From assembly GCA_902522585.1 (NCBI GenBank), contig CABYWI010000005.1, forward strand, positions 1 to 43,669: 43,669 nt of DNA, given 5' to 3'. Position 1 is the stretch's first letter, and each line of letters opens with the position of its first letter. Below the pieces are notes generated by a model. It did not search any database, was not told the DNA's origin, and saw nothing but the letters and a program-made list of their open reading frames with translations. Positions 11,836-20,142 of this stretch are shown here, one piece after another. The stretch comes from an uncultured Alphaproteobacteria bacterium. Its GTDB lineage: Bacteria > Pseudomonadota > Alphaproteobacteria > HIMB59. Both the position numbers and the translations under genes were made by a program.

Positions 11836-11997
11836 TTGCGAAATATATATAAATATAATTTTATAGTAAAAAACTATTATTTTATTAATTGATGCAAAAT
11901 ACAAATAATTAAGATTGTGGAAAAATTGTTAGTTAATTTATAAGGATATTTAACTTTTGATTCAAAATTCTTCTCTAAATTCATTAAGATGAGCACT

Positions 11998-12086
11998 GGT
12001 CGTGAACCGAAACATTTGTTTCAAGGGTGCCGAATCTCACCCCGCATGAGAAAGCCTCATATTTATATGAAGTTGGCGCCCCGACC
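11998..12086. ncRNA. Candidate structured RNA or 5' leader element of unknown class
   Basis: An island clearly richer in G+C than its surroundings, with consecutive complementary segments. An outer helix GGTCG/CGACC (11998-12002 with 12082-12086) encloses three hairpins: GAAAC-ATTT-GTTTC (12009-12022), GGGTG-N8-CACCC (12025-12042) and ATGAG-AAAGC-CTCAT (12046-12060). Alternative stems compete with these: CATAT-TT-ATATG (12058-12069) and GTTGG-CGCC-CCGAC (12072-12085). Competing pairings are typical of switching RNAs, but also arise by chance. The minus strand is favoured, as a leader of sdhC, because a -10-like TAAAAT sits at the right distance. On the plus strand the dctQ promoter lies downstream of it. 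I do not recognise a known riboswitch class. Confidence 0.4.
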
Positions 12087-12121
12087 TACTTTTTACTTAT
12101 TTTATCTCATAAACTACCGTA

Positions 12122-12127
12122 TATAAT
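12122..12127 (+). promoter_or_regulatory. -10 box of dctQM, near-leaderless
   Basis: A consensus TATAAT lies exactly 9 nt before the dctQ ATG (12137). Transcription would begin within about 0-4 nt of the start codon, giving a leaderless or nearly leaderless mRNA, consistent with the absence of an SD sequence. No good -35 hexamer is visible at 17 nt. The same TATAAT-N9-ATG spacing occurs at 30802. Confidence 0.5.
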
Positions 12128-12136
12128 CCTCGCTTA

Positions 12137-12649
12137 ATGACCACATTGGCTCAAATCTCAAAATTTCTTGACCGAATTAACACCTATATTGGTTATCTAT
12201 GTGGAATTTTTGCTTTCTCGATGGTGATTGTAGTTTTCAGTGTAGTTGTGCTTAGATACGGTTTTAGTATTGGCTTCATTTGGATGCAAGAAATTTATGT
12301 TTGGCTTCATAGCTTTATTTTTATGTTGGGAAGTGGTTTTACTTATTTGGCGAATGAGCATGTTCGAATTGATGTCTTTTATCGTGATGCTTCTGCAAAG
12401 TATAAGGCAACGGTTGATATCTTGGGTAATATTTTCTTATTAATTCCATTTTTGTACATCATATGGAAATTTAGCTTTCCATTTGTCTACCGTTCTTTTT
12501 TAATGAACGAGGTTTCAAGAGAGGCTGGAGGAATGCCAGCCCTTTACATTTTAAAAAGTGCTATTCTTTGGTTTTGTATAGTTTTGTTTATACAAATCAT
12601 CTCTAATATTTGTAAATCTGTTCTCTCATTATCTGGATCTAAAACATGA
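12137..12649 (+). CDS. dctQ: TRAP transporter small permease subunit (DctQ type)
   Basis: Small membrane component of a tripartite ATP-independent periplasmic (TRAP) transporter. It is 170 residues with four predicted helices (about 18-40, 52-70, 93-112 and 138-160) and the typical loop GSGFTYLANEHVRIDVFYRDASAKYKA between helices two and three. The ATG is 9 nt after a TATAAT and has no SD. The stop overlaps the start of the large permease gene by four bases (ATGA), so the two are coupled. The likely binding-protein partner is the gene at 15018-16145, on the other strand. Substrate class is inferred from that partner. Confidence 0.93.
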   Translation: MTTLAQISKFLDRINTYIGYLCGIFAFSMVIVVFSVVVLRYGFSIGFIWMQEIYVWLHSFIFMLGSGFTYLANEHVRIDVFYRDASAKYKATVDILGNIFLLIPFLYIIWKFSFPFVYRSFLMNEVSREAGGMPALYILKSAILWFCIVLFIQIISNICKSVLSLSGSKT

Positions 12650-14022
12650 TCACTCCAGAAATACTTGCTATTGTAATGTTTCTGACGACTTTAGGTCTAC
12701 TACTCTTTGGTTTTCCAGTGGCGTTTACTCTCGCTGGCTCTGCCTTGTTATTTGGTTTTCTTGGTGATGCATTAGAAGTTTTTAATTTTAGAATGATGGG
12801 ATTTTTCCCTCAAAGAATTTTTGGGACAATGATAAATGAACCACTTGTTGCCGTTCCTCTTTTTATATTTATGGGAATCATGTTAGAAAAAACAAAAATT
12901 GCAGCAGGTCTTTTACAATCTATTGGAGAACTTTTTGGTTCAACTAAAGGTGGATTAGGCATAGGAGTTGTAATAGTAGGTATGCTTCTTGCGGCCTCAA
13001 CTGGAATAGTTGGAGCAACTGTAGTTACTATGGGCATGCTTTCTTTGCCCTCAATGATCAAAGCTGGATATGACCAAAAAATTGCGACTGGAACTATTTG
13101 TGCAGCTGGTACTCTTGGTCAAATAATTCCTCCTTCTATTGTGCTTGTTTTATTAGCAACAATTCTGCAAGGAGCAAATGAAGAAGCGGCGATGCTAAAA
13201 GGAGATCTTGCACCTGATCCTGTAACAGCAATTGATTTGTTTGCAGGTGCTTTATTACCTGGGCTTATGCTGGTGGTGATGTTTATTATCTTCATCTATT
13301 TTTATGCAAGAATATTTCCCAAATCTTGTCCACCAATTCAAACTGTTAAATCCAGAAGTGAAATTTACAAAGAGGCTTTCAAATCTATTTTTCCACCCTT
13401 AATACTTATTGTACTAGTCTTAGGCTCAATATTAATGGGTGTTGCAACTCCTACTGAGTCAGCATCAGTCGGAGCTGTTGGGGCTGCCATTATAGCTTTT
13501 ACAAAAGGAGAATTAACTTTTCAAAATCTAAAAGAGGTTTCTCTTAATACTGTTAAACTAAGCTCTTTTGTTTTTGTCATCTTGATTGGTGCTTCAATGT
13601 TTTCCTTAGTTTTTAGGGGATTCAATGGTGATGCTATGATTGAGCATTTTCTGGGTAGTCTTCCAGGGGGATTATTTACAGCCTTATTAATTGTTATGAT
13701 TGCTATTTTTTTCTTAGGATTTTTTCTAGACTATATAGAAATTATTTTTGTAATTGTTCCGTTAGTGGGACCAATACTAATAGCAAATGGCGCCGACCCT
13801 TTGTGGCTTGGTATTTTGATTTCACTCAATCTTCAAACCAGTTTTTTGACTCCACCATTTGGTTTTTCTTTATTCTTTTTGAGAGGTGTTGCTCCAAACG
13901 AAATACAAACAAGAAACATGTATAGAGGTGTAATGCCATTTATTGGAATTCAAGTATTGGCAATTATCATTGTTGCTCTTTTCCCAAGTATCGCTACTTG
14001 GCTTCCAAACTTAATGTTCTAG
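12646..14022 (+). CDS. dctM: TRAP transporter large permease subunit (DctM type)
   Basis: Main translocation subunit of the TRAP transporter, driven by a sodium or proton gradient. The 458-residue protein has about a dozen hydrophobic segments and family motifs: GFPVAFTLAGSALLFGFLGD near the N-terminus, STGIVGATVVTMGMLSLPSMIKAGYD, GTLGQIIPPSIVLVLLA, ATPTESASVGAVGA and LNLQTSFLTPPFGFSLFFLRGVAP. Length is slightly above the usual 420-440 because of an insertion near residues 180-195 (EEAAMLKGDLAPDPVTA). Coupled to dctQ by an ATGA overlap. It converges on a glycerophosphodiesterase gene 26 bp away with no obvious terminator between. Confidence 0.95.
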   Translation: MITPEILAIVMFLTTLGLLLFGFPVAFTLAGSALLFGFLGDALEVFNFRMMGFFPQRIFGTMINEPLVAVPLFIFMGIMLEKTKIAAGLLQSIGELFGSTKGGLGIGVVIVGMLLAASTGIVGATVVTMGMLSLPSMIKAGYDQKIATGTICAAGTLGQIIPPSIVLVLLATILQGANEEAAMLKGDLAPDPVTAIDLFAGALLPGLMLVVMFIIFIYFYARIFPKSCPPIQTVKSRSEIYKEAFKSIFPPLILIVLVLGSILMGVATPTESASVGAVGAAIIAFTKGELTFQNLKEVSLNTVKLSSFVFVILIGASMFSLVFRGFNGDAMIEHFLGSLPGGLFTALLIVMIAIFFLGFFLDYIEIIFVIVPLVGPILIANGADPLWLGILISLNLQTSFLTPPFGFSLFFLRGVAPNEIQTRNMYRGVMPFIGIQVLAIIIVALFPSIATWLPNLMF

Positions 14023-14048
14023 ATCGTCTTTTACTGATATTTGAAAAA

Positions 14049-14981
14049 TTAGAACCAGCTAATATTCTCTTTTTCGCAAAGTTTCCTCAACTTTAAAGGG
14101 TAATCAGTTATTATCCCATCTACCCCATAATCAATCATCCTTAACATTTCGTATTCTTCATTGACAGTCCACACGTTCACAAGGAGGCCTTCATCATGAG
14201 ATATTCTAACCATATCTTTGCTTAAATCTTTACAGTTGGGGTGCCATGCTTTTCCTCCTAATGTTTTGATAAGCCTAGGTAACTCTTTGCTATCACTACC
14301 GTATAAAGGCATGAAGTCTAACAAAGGTGATTTATCATACACTTTACCTTTCAGTTCAGATGTTAAGTAAGCTCTAGATAATTTGAGATCTATAGTTTTT
14401 ATTTCTGTTAAAACTCTCCAATCAAAAGATGAGTAGATGATTTTATCTTTTAATTTAGTTTTATTAACTTCATCAATAATCAATTTTGCCATTACGTTAG
14501 GGGGAGGTGCTAAATTTTCCTCAACAGGTGTTGATTTAATTTCTAAATTAATTATTGAATCATCTGAAATATATGTGGATGTCAATTCAAGAAGATCAGA
14601 TAATTTAGGTATATTTTTTTCACCTAAGCTTTTTTGATTAGCAAATCTTCTTCCATATTTAGATTTTTTATTAATCGTACCAATTTTAAAACTAGTCAGC
14701 TGCTCATAAGTTAGATCAAAAATTTTGATGTCATCATTCTTAATCCAATTACCCTCACTATTCTTCGTGAGTGAAGGATTTAATCTAAAATCATGATTAA
14801 TAACTGGAACTAAGTCTTTTGAAAATAAGATGTCAGTTTCATATGCTTTAATTTTGTTTTCAAATAAATATTTAAAACTATCTAAAGTGTTTTCTGGTAA
14901 GTATCCCCTAGCTCCTCTGTGGCCATAAATTTTTATGTGATTTGGCTTAGATAAAATCAAAATTATTTGAATATATGACAT
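14049..14981 (-). CDS. Glycerophosphodiester phosphodiesterase
   Basis: Hydrolyses glycerophosphodiesters (deacylated phospholipid headgroups) to glycerol-3-phosphate and an alcohol. The 310-residue protein has the GDPD TIM-barrel signatures: YGHRGARGYLPENTLDSF (His21, Arg22, Glu30, Asn31), the metal-binding ETDI (Glu48, Asp50) and VPVINHDFRL (His63), then NLEIKS mid-protein and NVWTVNEEYEMLRMIDYGVDGIITDYP at the end. No clear cleavable signal peptide, so probably cytoplasmic. The first base of its ATG is the last base of a perfect hairpin that follows dctP, and no SD is available. Expression is therefore likely lower than that of dctP upstream in the same direction. Confidence 0.92.
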   Translation of the reverse strand: MSYIQIILILSKPNHIKIYGHRGARGYLPENTLDSFKYLFENKIKAYETDILFSKDLVPVINHDFRLNPSLTKNSEGNWIKNDDIKIFDLTYEQLTSFKIGTINKKSKYGRRFANQKSLGEKNIPKLSDLLELTSTYISDDSIINLEIKSTPVEENLAPPPNVMAKLIIDEVNKTKLKDKIIYSSFDWRVLTEIKTIDLKLSRAYLTSELKGKVYDKSPLLDFMPLYGSDSKELPRLIKTLGGKAWHPNCKDLSKDMVRISHDEGLLVNVWTVNEEYEMLRMIDYGVDGIITDYPLKLRKLCEKENISWF

Positions 14982-15004
14982 TTGCCCCCAAAAAAGGGGG
15001 CAAA
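14981..15004 (-). promoter_or_regulatory. Intercistronic hairpin after dctP
   Basis: A perfect 9-bp inverted repeat, TTTGCCCCC/GGGGGCAAA, with a 6-nt loop, beginning exactly 13 nt after the dctP stop codon. In the transcribed direction no U-tract follows, so it is not a standard terminator; the GDPD start codon begins at the stem base. It resembles mRNA-stabilising or processing hairpins behind abundant binding-protein genes. An equivalent element follows potD at 29691-29718. Confidence 0.7.
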
Positions 15005-15017
15005 TTAAACTTAATTA

Positions 15018-16145
15018 TTATGCAGATGGATAAGTAAATGGGAGACTTCTAACTCTCATATACTCTTTCTCAGAAGTGTTTGTCCATCTTAAGATTGATG
15101 ATCTAAATTCAACAATATGAGAGAAGAGCTCTTGAGAAACTGGGTCTTCAGCTGCAATTGAACTACATACCTCTCCAGCTCTTTGACCTAAGGCGTTCAT
15201 AACATCATCTGGGAGTTGTCTCATTTGAACACCGTGCTCATTAATAAGTTTTTGGTATGAACTGTCATTTACAGCTTGAAAGAAAGATAGTACTTCCATA
15301 TTGACAGCTTTTGAAGCGACAGTAATGAGCTCTCTAGTTGCATCATCTAGCTTCTCCCACTCAAACATATCTATTGAACAGTCTAAGATTGTGGCTGGCT
15401 CGTGCCATCCTGGGTTATAATAGTATTTAGCAGCTTGGTGTAAGCCTTTGCCCAAATCAGCCGCGGGGCCAATCCATTCTGTAGCATCAATTGCGCCCGA
15501 AGCAAGCGATGGAAGAACGTCAGCGCCTGCCAAAAGAACCGTGTTAGCCCCAAATGATTTTAATACTTCTCCACCAAGACCTGGCATTCTTATTTTTAAA
15601 CCATCAAAATCTGCAAGTGAATTAATTTCTTTGTTAAACCAACCACCCATCTGGTTACCGGTGTTTCCCATTGGAAGAAATTTCACACCAATTGAGTTAT
15701 AAGCTTTATCTGCCGCTTCAATTCCTCCGCCATAGTAACACCAAGCATTTTGTTCTTGTGCTGTCAAACCAAAAGGTAAGGCTGCAGAAAATGATGGGGC
15801 CATACTTATGTTAGTCCAGTAATATCCGGCACCGTAGGCCATCTGAGCCGCACCAGATCTAACTGCATCTAGCGATTCAAGAGGCGGGACTAATTCACCC
15901 CCATGGTAAACAGTGATTTTTAACTTATCAGATGCATTATTAATATAACTAGCAAATCTATCTATTGCTTTGCCAAGACCGCCCGCCTTACCGAAAGCAG
16001 AACATGCGATCCATTCCATATGTCCACCTGAAATAGCTGGAGCTGGAAAGGAAGAAACTGTTGCAGCTCCAAGTGCTGCAGCGCCTGCACCTTTAAGGAA
16101 GCTTCTTCTTTTCATGGTCTTATTATTTTTAGCTTTTTTTGCCAT
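15018..16145 (-). CDS. dctP: TRAP transporter substrate-binding protein, alpha-keto-acid (TakP-like) type, Tat-exported
   Basis: Periplasmic solute receptor, 375 residues. The N-terminus MAKKAKNNKTMKRRSFLKG is a twin-arginine signal (Arg13-Arg14) with an Ala-rich hydrophobic core, so it is probably exported folded. The body matches the TakP subgroup that binds 2-oxo acids such as pyruvate: GGELVPPLESLDAVRSG, MGNTGNQMGGWFNKEI, DATEWIGPAADLG and YYYNPGWHEPATI. A strong SD (AGGAGG) ends 9-10 nt before the ATG at 16145, unusual in this window and consistent with high expression. Its permease genes dctQM are on the other strand, about 1 kb beyond its 3' end. Upstream genes encode acetoacetate-to-acetyl-CoA enzymes, so a keto-acid substrate is plausible. 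Confidence 0.93.
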   Translation of the reverse strand: MAKKAKNNKTMKRRSFLKGAGAAALGAATVSSFPAPAISGGHMEWIACSAFGKAGGLGKAIDRFASYINNASDKLKITVYHGGELVPPLESLDAVRSGAAQMAYGAGYYWTNISMAPSFSAALPFGLTAQEQNAWCYYGGGIEAADKAYNSIGVKFLPMGNTGNQMGGWFNKEINSLADFDGLKIRMPGLGGEVLKSFGANTVLLAGADVLPSLASGAIDATEWIGPAADLGKGLHQAAKYYYNPGWHEPATILDCSIDMFEWEKLDDATRELITVASKAVNMEVLSFFQAVNDSSYQKLINEHGVQMRQLPDDVMNALGQRAGEVCSSIAAEDPVSQELFSHIVEFRSSILRWTNTSEKEYMRVRSLPFTYPSA

Positions 16146-16179
16146 AAATATTTCCCTCCTAATTTTAAGAAATAATTAA

Positions 16180-17070
16180 TTATTTTTTATTAGTGATAAT
16201 TATACCAACTATTACTGATACTATTCCAGCATAATGATAGATTTGAAGAGTTTCTTGAAAAATAAAAAAGGCAAGGATTCCACCGAAAATTGGCATTAAA
16301 TGTAAATAAGGACCTGATTTATTGGCTCCAATTAGAGCGACACCTGTATTCCAACATATATAAGAAAATATACTTGGAAATATCCCAGTATAGCCAATAG
16401 CTAAAAGTGATTGTTGAGTTACTTTTAAATAGTTTCCTTGGATGAAGATGTCAAAAAGATAAACGGGGAATAATAAAATGACCGTCAGTCCAAAAGAAAT
16501 ATATAGAAAACTAAACCCTGATACTCCAGTTTCATTCTTTTTTAAAAAAATTGAATATAAAGCCCAAGAGGTTACAGCTAATAATATAAAAAGATCCCCT
16601 GAATAAAAATCAGATTTAAATATGTTTTGATAATTTCCTTTAGCAATCACAAAACTAACACCTAAAAGAGAAATAATAATACCGATCATCTGATATCGAT
16701 TAGTATCAATTCTATAAAGAATCTTATTAAAAAGAATGATTAACATAGGTGTTGTAGAAATAATTAATAATGCATTAATCACAGTAGTGGCTGTGAGCCC
16801 TAAATAAACAAGAGTATTAAATAGAGTTGGTCCGGTGAGAATAATCAAAAAAATTATTCCAGGTTGTTTTTTTAATAAAGGCAGTTCTTTGAATGATTTT
16901 GAAAAACAAAAAGGGGTTAAAATTATAAATGCAATTACCCATCGATAAAAACCAAGTGATAAAGGAGACACTAAACTTTCAACTGAAGCTAATCGTCCAA
17001 TAACAAAATTACCTGACCAAAATAAAGAAGCGAAACATAGAACTATTGTCGCTTTTAATGAATTGCTCAA
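16180..17070 (-). CDS. EamA/DMT-superfamily transporter
   Basis: Ten-helix inner-membrane transporter of the drug/metabolite superfamily, 296 residues with two EamA repeats: residues about 5-138 (starting ATIVLCFASLFWSGNFVIGR) and about 148-294 (DLFILLAVTSWALYSIFLKK to IIVGIIIT). Members export amino acids, metabolites or drugs; the substrate is not evident. The start is a TTG at 17070, 11 bp after the thiolase stop. No ATG is available near the N-terminus, and the family hydrophobic start supports this choice. Likely cotranscribed with the thiolase and acetoacetyl-CoA synthetase genes. Confidence 0.9.
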   Translation of the reverse strand: MSNSLKATIVLCFASLFWSGNFVIGRLASVESLVSPLSLGFYRWVIAFIILTPFCFSKSFKELPLLKKQPGIIFLIILTGPTLFNTLVYLGLTATTVINALLIISTTPMLIILFNKILYRIDTNRYQMIGIIISLLGVSFVIAKGNYQNIFKSDFYSGDLFILLAVTSWALYSIFLKKNETGVSGFSFLYISFGLTVILLFPVYLFDIFIQGNYLKVTQQSLLAIGYTGIFPSIFSYICWNTGVALIGANKSGPYLHLMPIFGGILAFFIFQETLQIYHYAGIVSVIVGIIITNKK

Positions 17071-17081
17071 AATTAGATTTG

Positions 17082-18230
17082 CTATAATTTTTCAATTGCC
17101 ATTGCCAGTCCCTGTCCTCCACCAATGCACATGCTTGCAACGCCAAACTTATTTTTAGTGCGTTTTAACTGATGTGCTAGCGTTGTAACAATTCTTGTTC
17201 CAGAACAGCCGATTGGATGACCAAGAGCAATTGCGCCGCCTGCAATATTTAATTTATTTGGATCAATTTTTAAGGATCGTTGAACAGCAACAGAGGTGGC
17301 TGCAAAAGCCTCATTAATTTCAATAAGATCAAAATAATTTATATTTACAGACATTTTTTTCATTAACTTCTGAATAGCGGTAATCGGTGTAATTCCCATG
17401 TAGTCGGGATTACCTGCTGAAGAAGACCAAGATAAAATTTTAGCTAAAGGCTTAATTTTATTTGCGCTTATGTAATCTTTAGATGCTAGAGCAAAAAATG
17501 CAGCACCATCGTTTAGAGAGGATGCATTACCAGGTGTTACAGTACCCTTCTTTTTAAAAACAGGTTTAAGCTGAGTTAATTTTGAAAGAGTAGTGTCTAA
17601 TCTTACTTCATCTTTTAGAGATGATTTGCATAATTCATTTTTAAAATATTTATTTTTTATTGCTTTATATGTTTTCAGATAAGATCCATATGCATATTGA
17701 TCTTGTTCTTGTCGAGTAACATTATATTTTCTGGAAACATTTTCAGCAGTAATTCCCATGTGCTCTTGAGAAAAAGCATCAGTCAATCCATCATTTACAA
17801 GAGTATCAATAAAAATATTATTACCTAATTTTTTTTCACCTGTTCTACTTAAATAAGCATGTCTTGCACGTGACATGCTCTCTTGACCTCCAGCAATAAC
17901 TAAATCAGACTCTTGTGTGAAAATTTTCAAAGAGGCTTCAATTGCTGCACGCATTCCGCTTCCACAGACTTGGTTAACCACATAAGCAAAAGAGGATTGA
18001 GACATGCCAGAATTTAAAGCAACTTGACGAGCTGTATTCATCCCAAGTCCACTAGTTAGTACTTGACCCAAAACCAAGCCTTCAACATCCTTTGTGGCTA
18101 TTTTGCTATTACGTTGGAATAAGTCTTGAAGACATTGCGTGCCTAATTCTACAGACTCAGTTTTTTTGTATTGTCCGAGATATGTGCCAATAGGAGTACG
18201 GACACCATCTATTATATAAATATCACTCAT
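17082..18230 (-). CDS. Acetyl-CoA acetyltransferase (thiolase)
   Basis: Cleaves acetoacetyl-CoA to two acetyl-CoA, or condenses in reverse. The 382-residue protein carries the three catalytic signatures: NQVCGSGMRAAIEA with nucleophile Cys89, GGAIALGHPIGCSGTRI with His338, and CIGGGQGLAMA with Cys368. NEAFAATSVAVQ is the other family block. The length is a little short of typical biosynthetic thiolases (about 392). Its start overlaps the end of the acetoacetyl-CoA synthetase gene by 8 bp. The pair forms a two-step route from free acetoacetate to acetyl-CoA, consistent with a degradative role. Confidence 0.95.
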   Translation of the reverse strand: MSDIYIIDGVRTPIGTYLGQYKKTESVELGTQCLQDLFQRNSKIATKDVEGLVLGQVLTSGLGMNTARQVALNSGMSQSSFAYVVNQVCGSGMRAAIEASLKIFTQESDLVIAGGQESMSRARHAYLSRTGEKKLGNNIFIDTLVNDGLTDAFSQEHMGITAENVSRKYNVTRQEQDQYAYGSYLKTYKAIKNKYFKNELCKSSLKDEVRLDTTLSKLTQLKPVFKKKGTVTPGNASSLNDGAAFFALASKDYISANKIKPLAKILSWSSSAGNPDYMGITPITAIQKLMKKMSVNINYFDLIEINEAFAATSVAVQRSLKIDPNKLNIAGGAIALGHPIGCSGTRIVTTLAHQLKRTKNKFGVASMCIGGGQGLAMAIEKL

Positions 18231-20142
18231 TAATTATTATTTCTTTATACTCTTGAATAGACTCTGGATTAGCCAAAGCTCCAAGATTTTGGACTTTATC
18301 ATTATTAATTATATTTTTGACAAGAATTTCAGAATTTTTTCCACTCTTAGTTCTTGGAATATCTTTAACAATGAAAGTTTTCCAAGGCACATGACGCGGA
18401 CTAAGAGTTGATTTTAAATGCTTTTTAATTAAATCAGTAAAGTTCAAGGGTATTTTATTCTTTGTGGACTTAATGAATAAGATAACTCTCTCATCATTTC
18501 CAGTTAAATAGCCGGTTGCCAAACTATCATCAATCCATGAAAAATTTTGTAAAGCACTATAAATTTCACCCGTTCCAATTCTCACCCCACCGGGATTTAA
18601 AGTGGCATCTGATCTTCCATAAATTATATAACCGCCATTATTAGTTTTTTTTACATAATCTCCATGAGACCAAATATTGGAGAATTTTTCGAAATAGGCT
18701 GATTTATATTTTGAAAAGTTTTTATCATTCCAGAAATAGATAGGTTTAGAGGGAAAGGGTGTTTTGCAAACCAACTCTCCAGTCTGTTTTATAGATTTTC
18801 CTTTTTCATCAAAAACATCTATATCCATTCCTAAACCTGGGCCTTGAATCTCACCTGCATAAACAGGTCTTGTTGGGACACCCAACATAAAACAAGAAAC
18901 AATATCTGTTCCTCCGCTAATTGAGTGGATAAAAGATTTTTGGTTAAAAGTTTTGTTAATAAATTGAAAAGTGGACTTGCTCAAAGGAGAGCCGGTGGAA
19001 ATAAAACATTTTATATTTGGCAAAATATTTTTTTTATTATTTTTGTGATTATTTTGAATAGCCTCATATATTTTAGCGCCTGCTCCTAACATATTTGATT
19101 TTGATTTTTTAGTTAATTGCAGTACTCGATTTTTAGAAGGATAAAAAGGTGATCCATCATATAAGACAATACTAGAGCCCAGTAACAAATTAGAAACCAT
19201 CCAGTTCCACATCATCCACCCGCATGTGGTTAAAAATAACATCTTATCTTTTGGCATCACATTAGTATGAAGAGATAATTCTTTGAGATGTTGTAGTAAT
19301 GAACCACCATGCCCGTGAGTGATACACTTAGGAAGACCAGTAGTGCCACTTGAGAAAAGAACATACAAGGGATGATTAAAATCAACTGATTCACTTTTTT
19401 CTTTTTGTTGGAAAATTTTATTTTTATATATTTTCTGAAGTTCAGATCGATTTAAACTACTAGGATAGGAAGTTTTAAGAATTTTAGGATTGCCTATTTT
19501 TCTTTGAATTTGAATAATATTTTTAGAATATAAAAACTTTTTTCCATTATAGAAATAGTAATCAGCAACGATTATGAGCTTAGGTTTTAACTGAGAAAAC
19601 CTATCAATTACTGCTTTTGATCCAAAATCAGATGAGCAAGAGGACCAAACGGCTCCAATTTTAGCAGATGCTAAGAAAGCGATAATCGTATCTGCTATGT
19701 TTGGTAAATATCCAACAATAACATCTCCTTTTTTAATTTTTAATAAACGGTAGTAAGAACTTAGTGCCTGAACTCTTAAATTAAGCTCTTTATATGTAAT
19801 TTTTTCTTCAAAATTATTTTCTCCAATAAAATGAATAGCTAAATCATTAGAATTATTTTTTTCAATTAGATAAAAATAATTGGTATCAAAATTATAAAAA
19901 AAATTAGTTTTCCAAAATTTAGGACTTTTTTGAACTAATTTTGAATTTTTTTTTAAGAGAAGAGGTACTTTATAAAACTCTGCGATCGAACTCCAAAAAA
20001 TTCTAGAGTTTTTTACAGTCCAATTCCAGAGGTGAGAATAATCTTTAAATTTTTTTTTATAGCGATGAGTCAAATAATTTTCAAAAGCATATAGGTTAGA
20101 GCTTTGAATTTGTTTTAGAGTTGGTTGAAAAAGTTTAGTCAT
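18223..20142 (-). CDS. aacS: Acetoacetyl-CoA synthetase
   Basis: ATP-dependent ligase activating acetoacetate with CoA. The 639-residue protein has the ANL-superfamily P-loop VLFSSGTTGLPKCITHGHGG and the AacS-specific stretch LFLTTCGWMMWNWMVSNLL. It also has GGYIIYGRSDATLNPGGVRIGTGEIY and the catalytic lysine in RTKSGK near the C-terminus. The N-terminal ACAS-type region (YKDYSHLWNWTVKNSRIFW) is present, and length is near the family norm of about 650. The stop overlaps the thiolase start and the ATG overlaps the ybgC-like gene end, so all three are translationally linked. Use of acetoacetate or ketone-type substrates as carbon is inferred. Confidence 0.94.
   Translation of the reverse strand: MTKLFQPTLKQIQSSNLYAFENYLTHRYKKKFKDYSHLWNWTVKNSRIFWSSIAEFYKVPLLLKKNSKLVQKSPKFWKTNFFYNFDTNYFYLIEKNNSNDLAIHFIGENNFEEKITYKELNLRVQALSSYYRLLKIKKGDVIVGYLPNIADTIIAFLASAKIGAVWSSCSSDFGSKAVIDRFSQLKPKLIIVADYYFYNGKKFLYSKNIIQIQRKIGNPKILKTSYPSSLNRSELQKIYKNKIFQQKEKSESVDFNHPLYVLFSSGTTGLPKCITHGHGGSLLQHLKELSLHTNVMPKDKMLFLTTCGWMMWNWMVSNLLLGSSIVLYDGSPFYPSKNRVLQLTKKSKSNMLGAGAKIYEAIQNNHKNNKKNILPNIKCFISTGSPLSKSTFQFINKTFNQKSFIHSISGGTDIVSCFMLGVPTRPVYAGEIQGPGLGMDIDVFDEKGKSIKQTGELVCKTPFPSKPIYFWNDKNFSKYKSAYFEKFSNIWSHGDYVKKTNNGGYIIYGRSDATLNPGGVRIGTGEIYSALQNFSWIDDSLATGYLTGNDERVILFIKSTKNKIPLNFTDLIKKHLKSTLSPRHVPWKTFIVKDIPRTKSGKNSEILVKNIINNDKVQNLGALANPESIQEYKEIIINE

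Larger units (their letters stand above)
11836..12136. other. Divergent spacer between sdhC and dctQ
   Basis: This 301-bp spacer holds the probable promoters of both divergent operons. It has two parts. The half nearest sdhC (11836-11990) is very AT-rich and nearly featureless apart from the small inverted repeat ATAGT-AAAAA-ACTAT at 11863-11877. The half nearest dctQ contains a much more GC-rich patch at about 11995-12087 packed with stem-loops, described separately. On the minus strand a TAAAAT box (12103-12098) would start RNA near 12091, just before the structured patch. On the plus strand TATAAT lies at 12122-12127. Confidence 0.6.

Noticed and set aside
11998-12086. Possible TPP or cobalamin riboswitch
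   Set aside because: The minus strand has GGGGCGCC and TGAGATTCGGCACCCTTGAA, loosely like the first half of a TPP element, but the second conserved half is missing. The plus-strand GGTG..GAATC..CCCCGCA resembles part of a cobalamin element, but the other conserved blocks are absent or out of order.
11998-12086. Split tmRNA piece or unusual tRNA
   Set aside because: The outer helix suggested an acceptor stem, but there is no T-loop TTCGA in the right place, no CCA context and no tag reading frame.
11989-12126. A 45-codon plus-strand ORF across the structured spacer
   Set aside because: It is Arg/Pro-rich and unlike other proteins here, has no SD, and runs through the dctQ -10 box. Its composition follows the GC-rich stem-loops, so a frame opened by an RNA structure is more likely.
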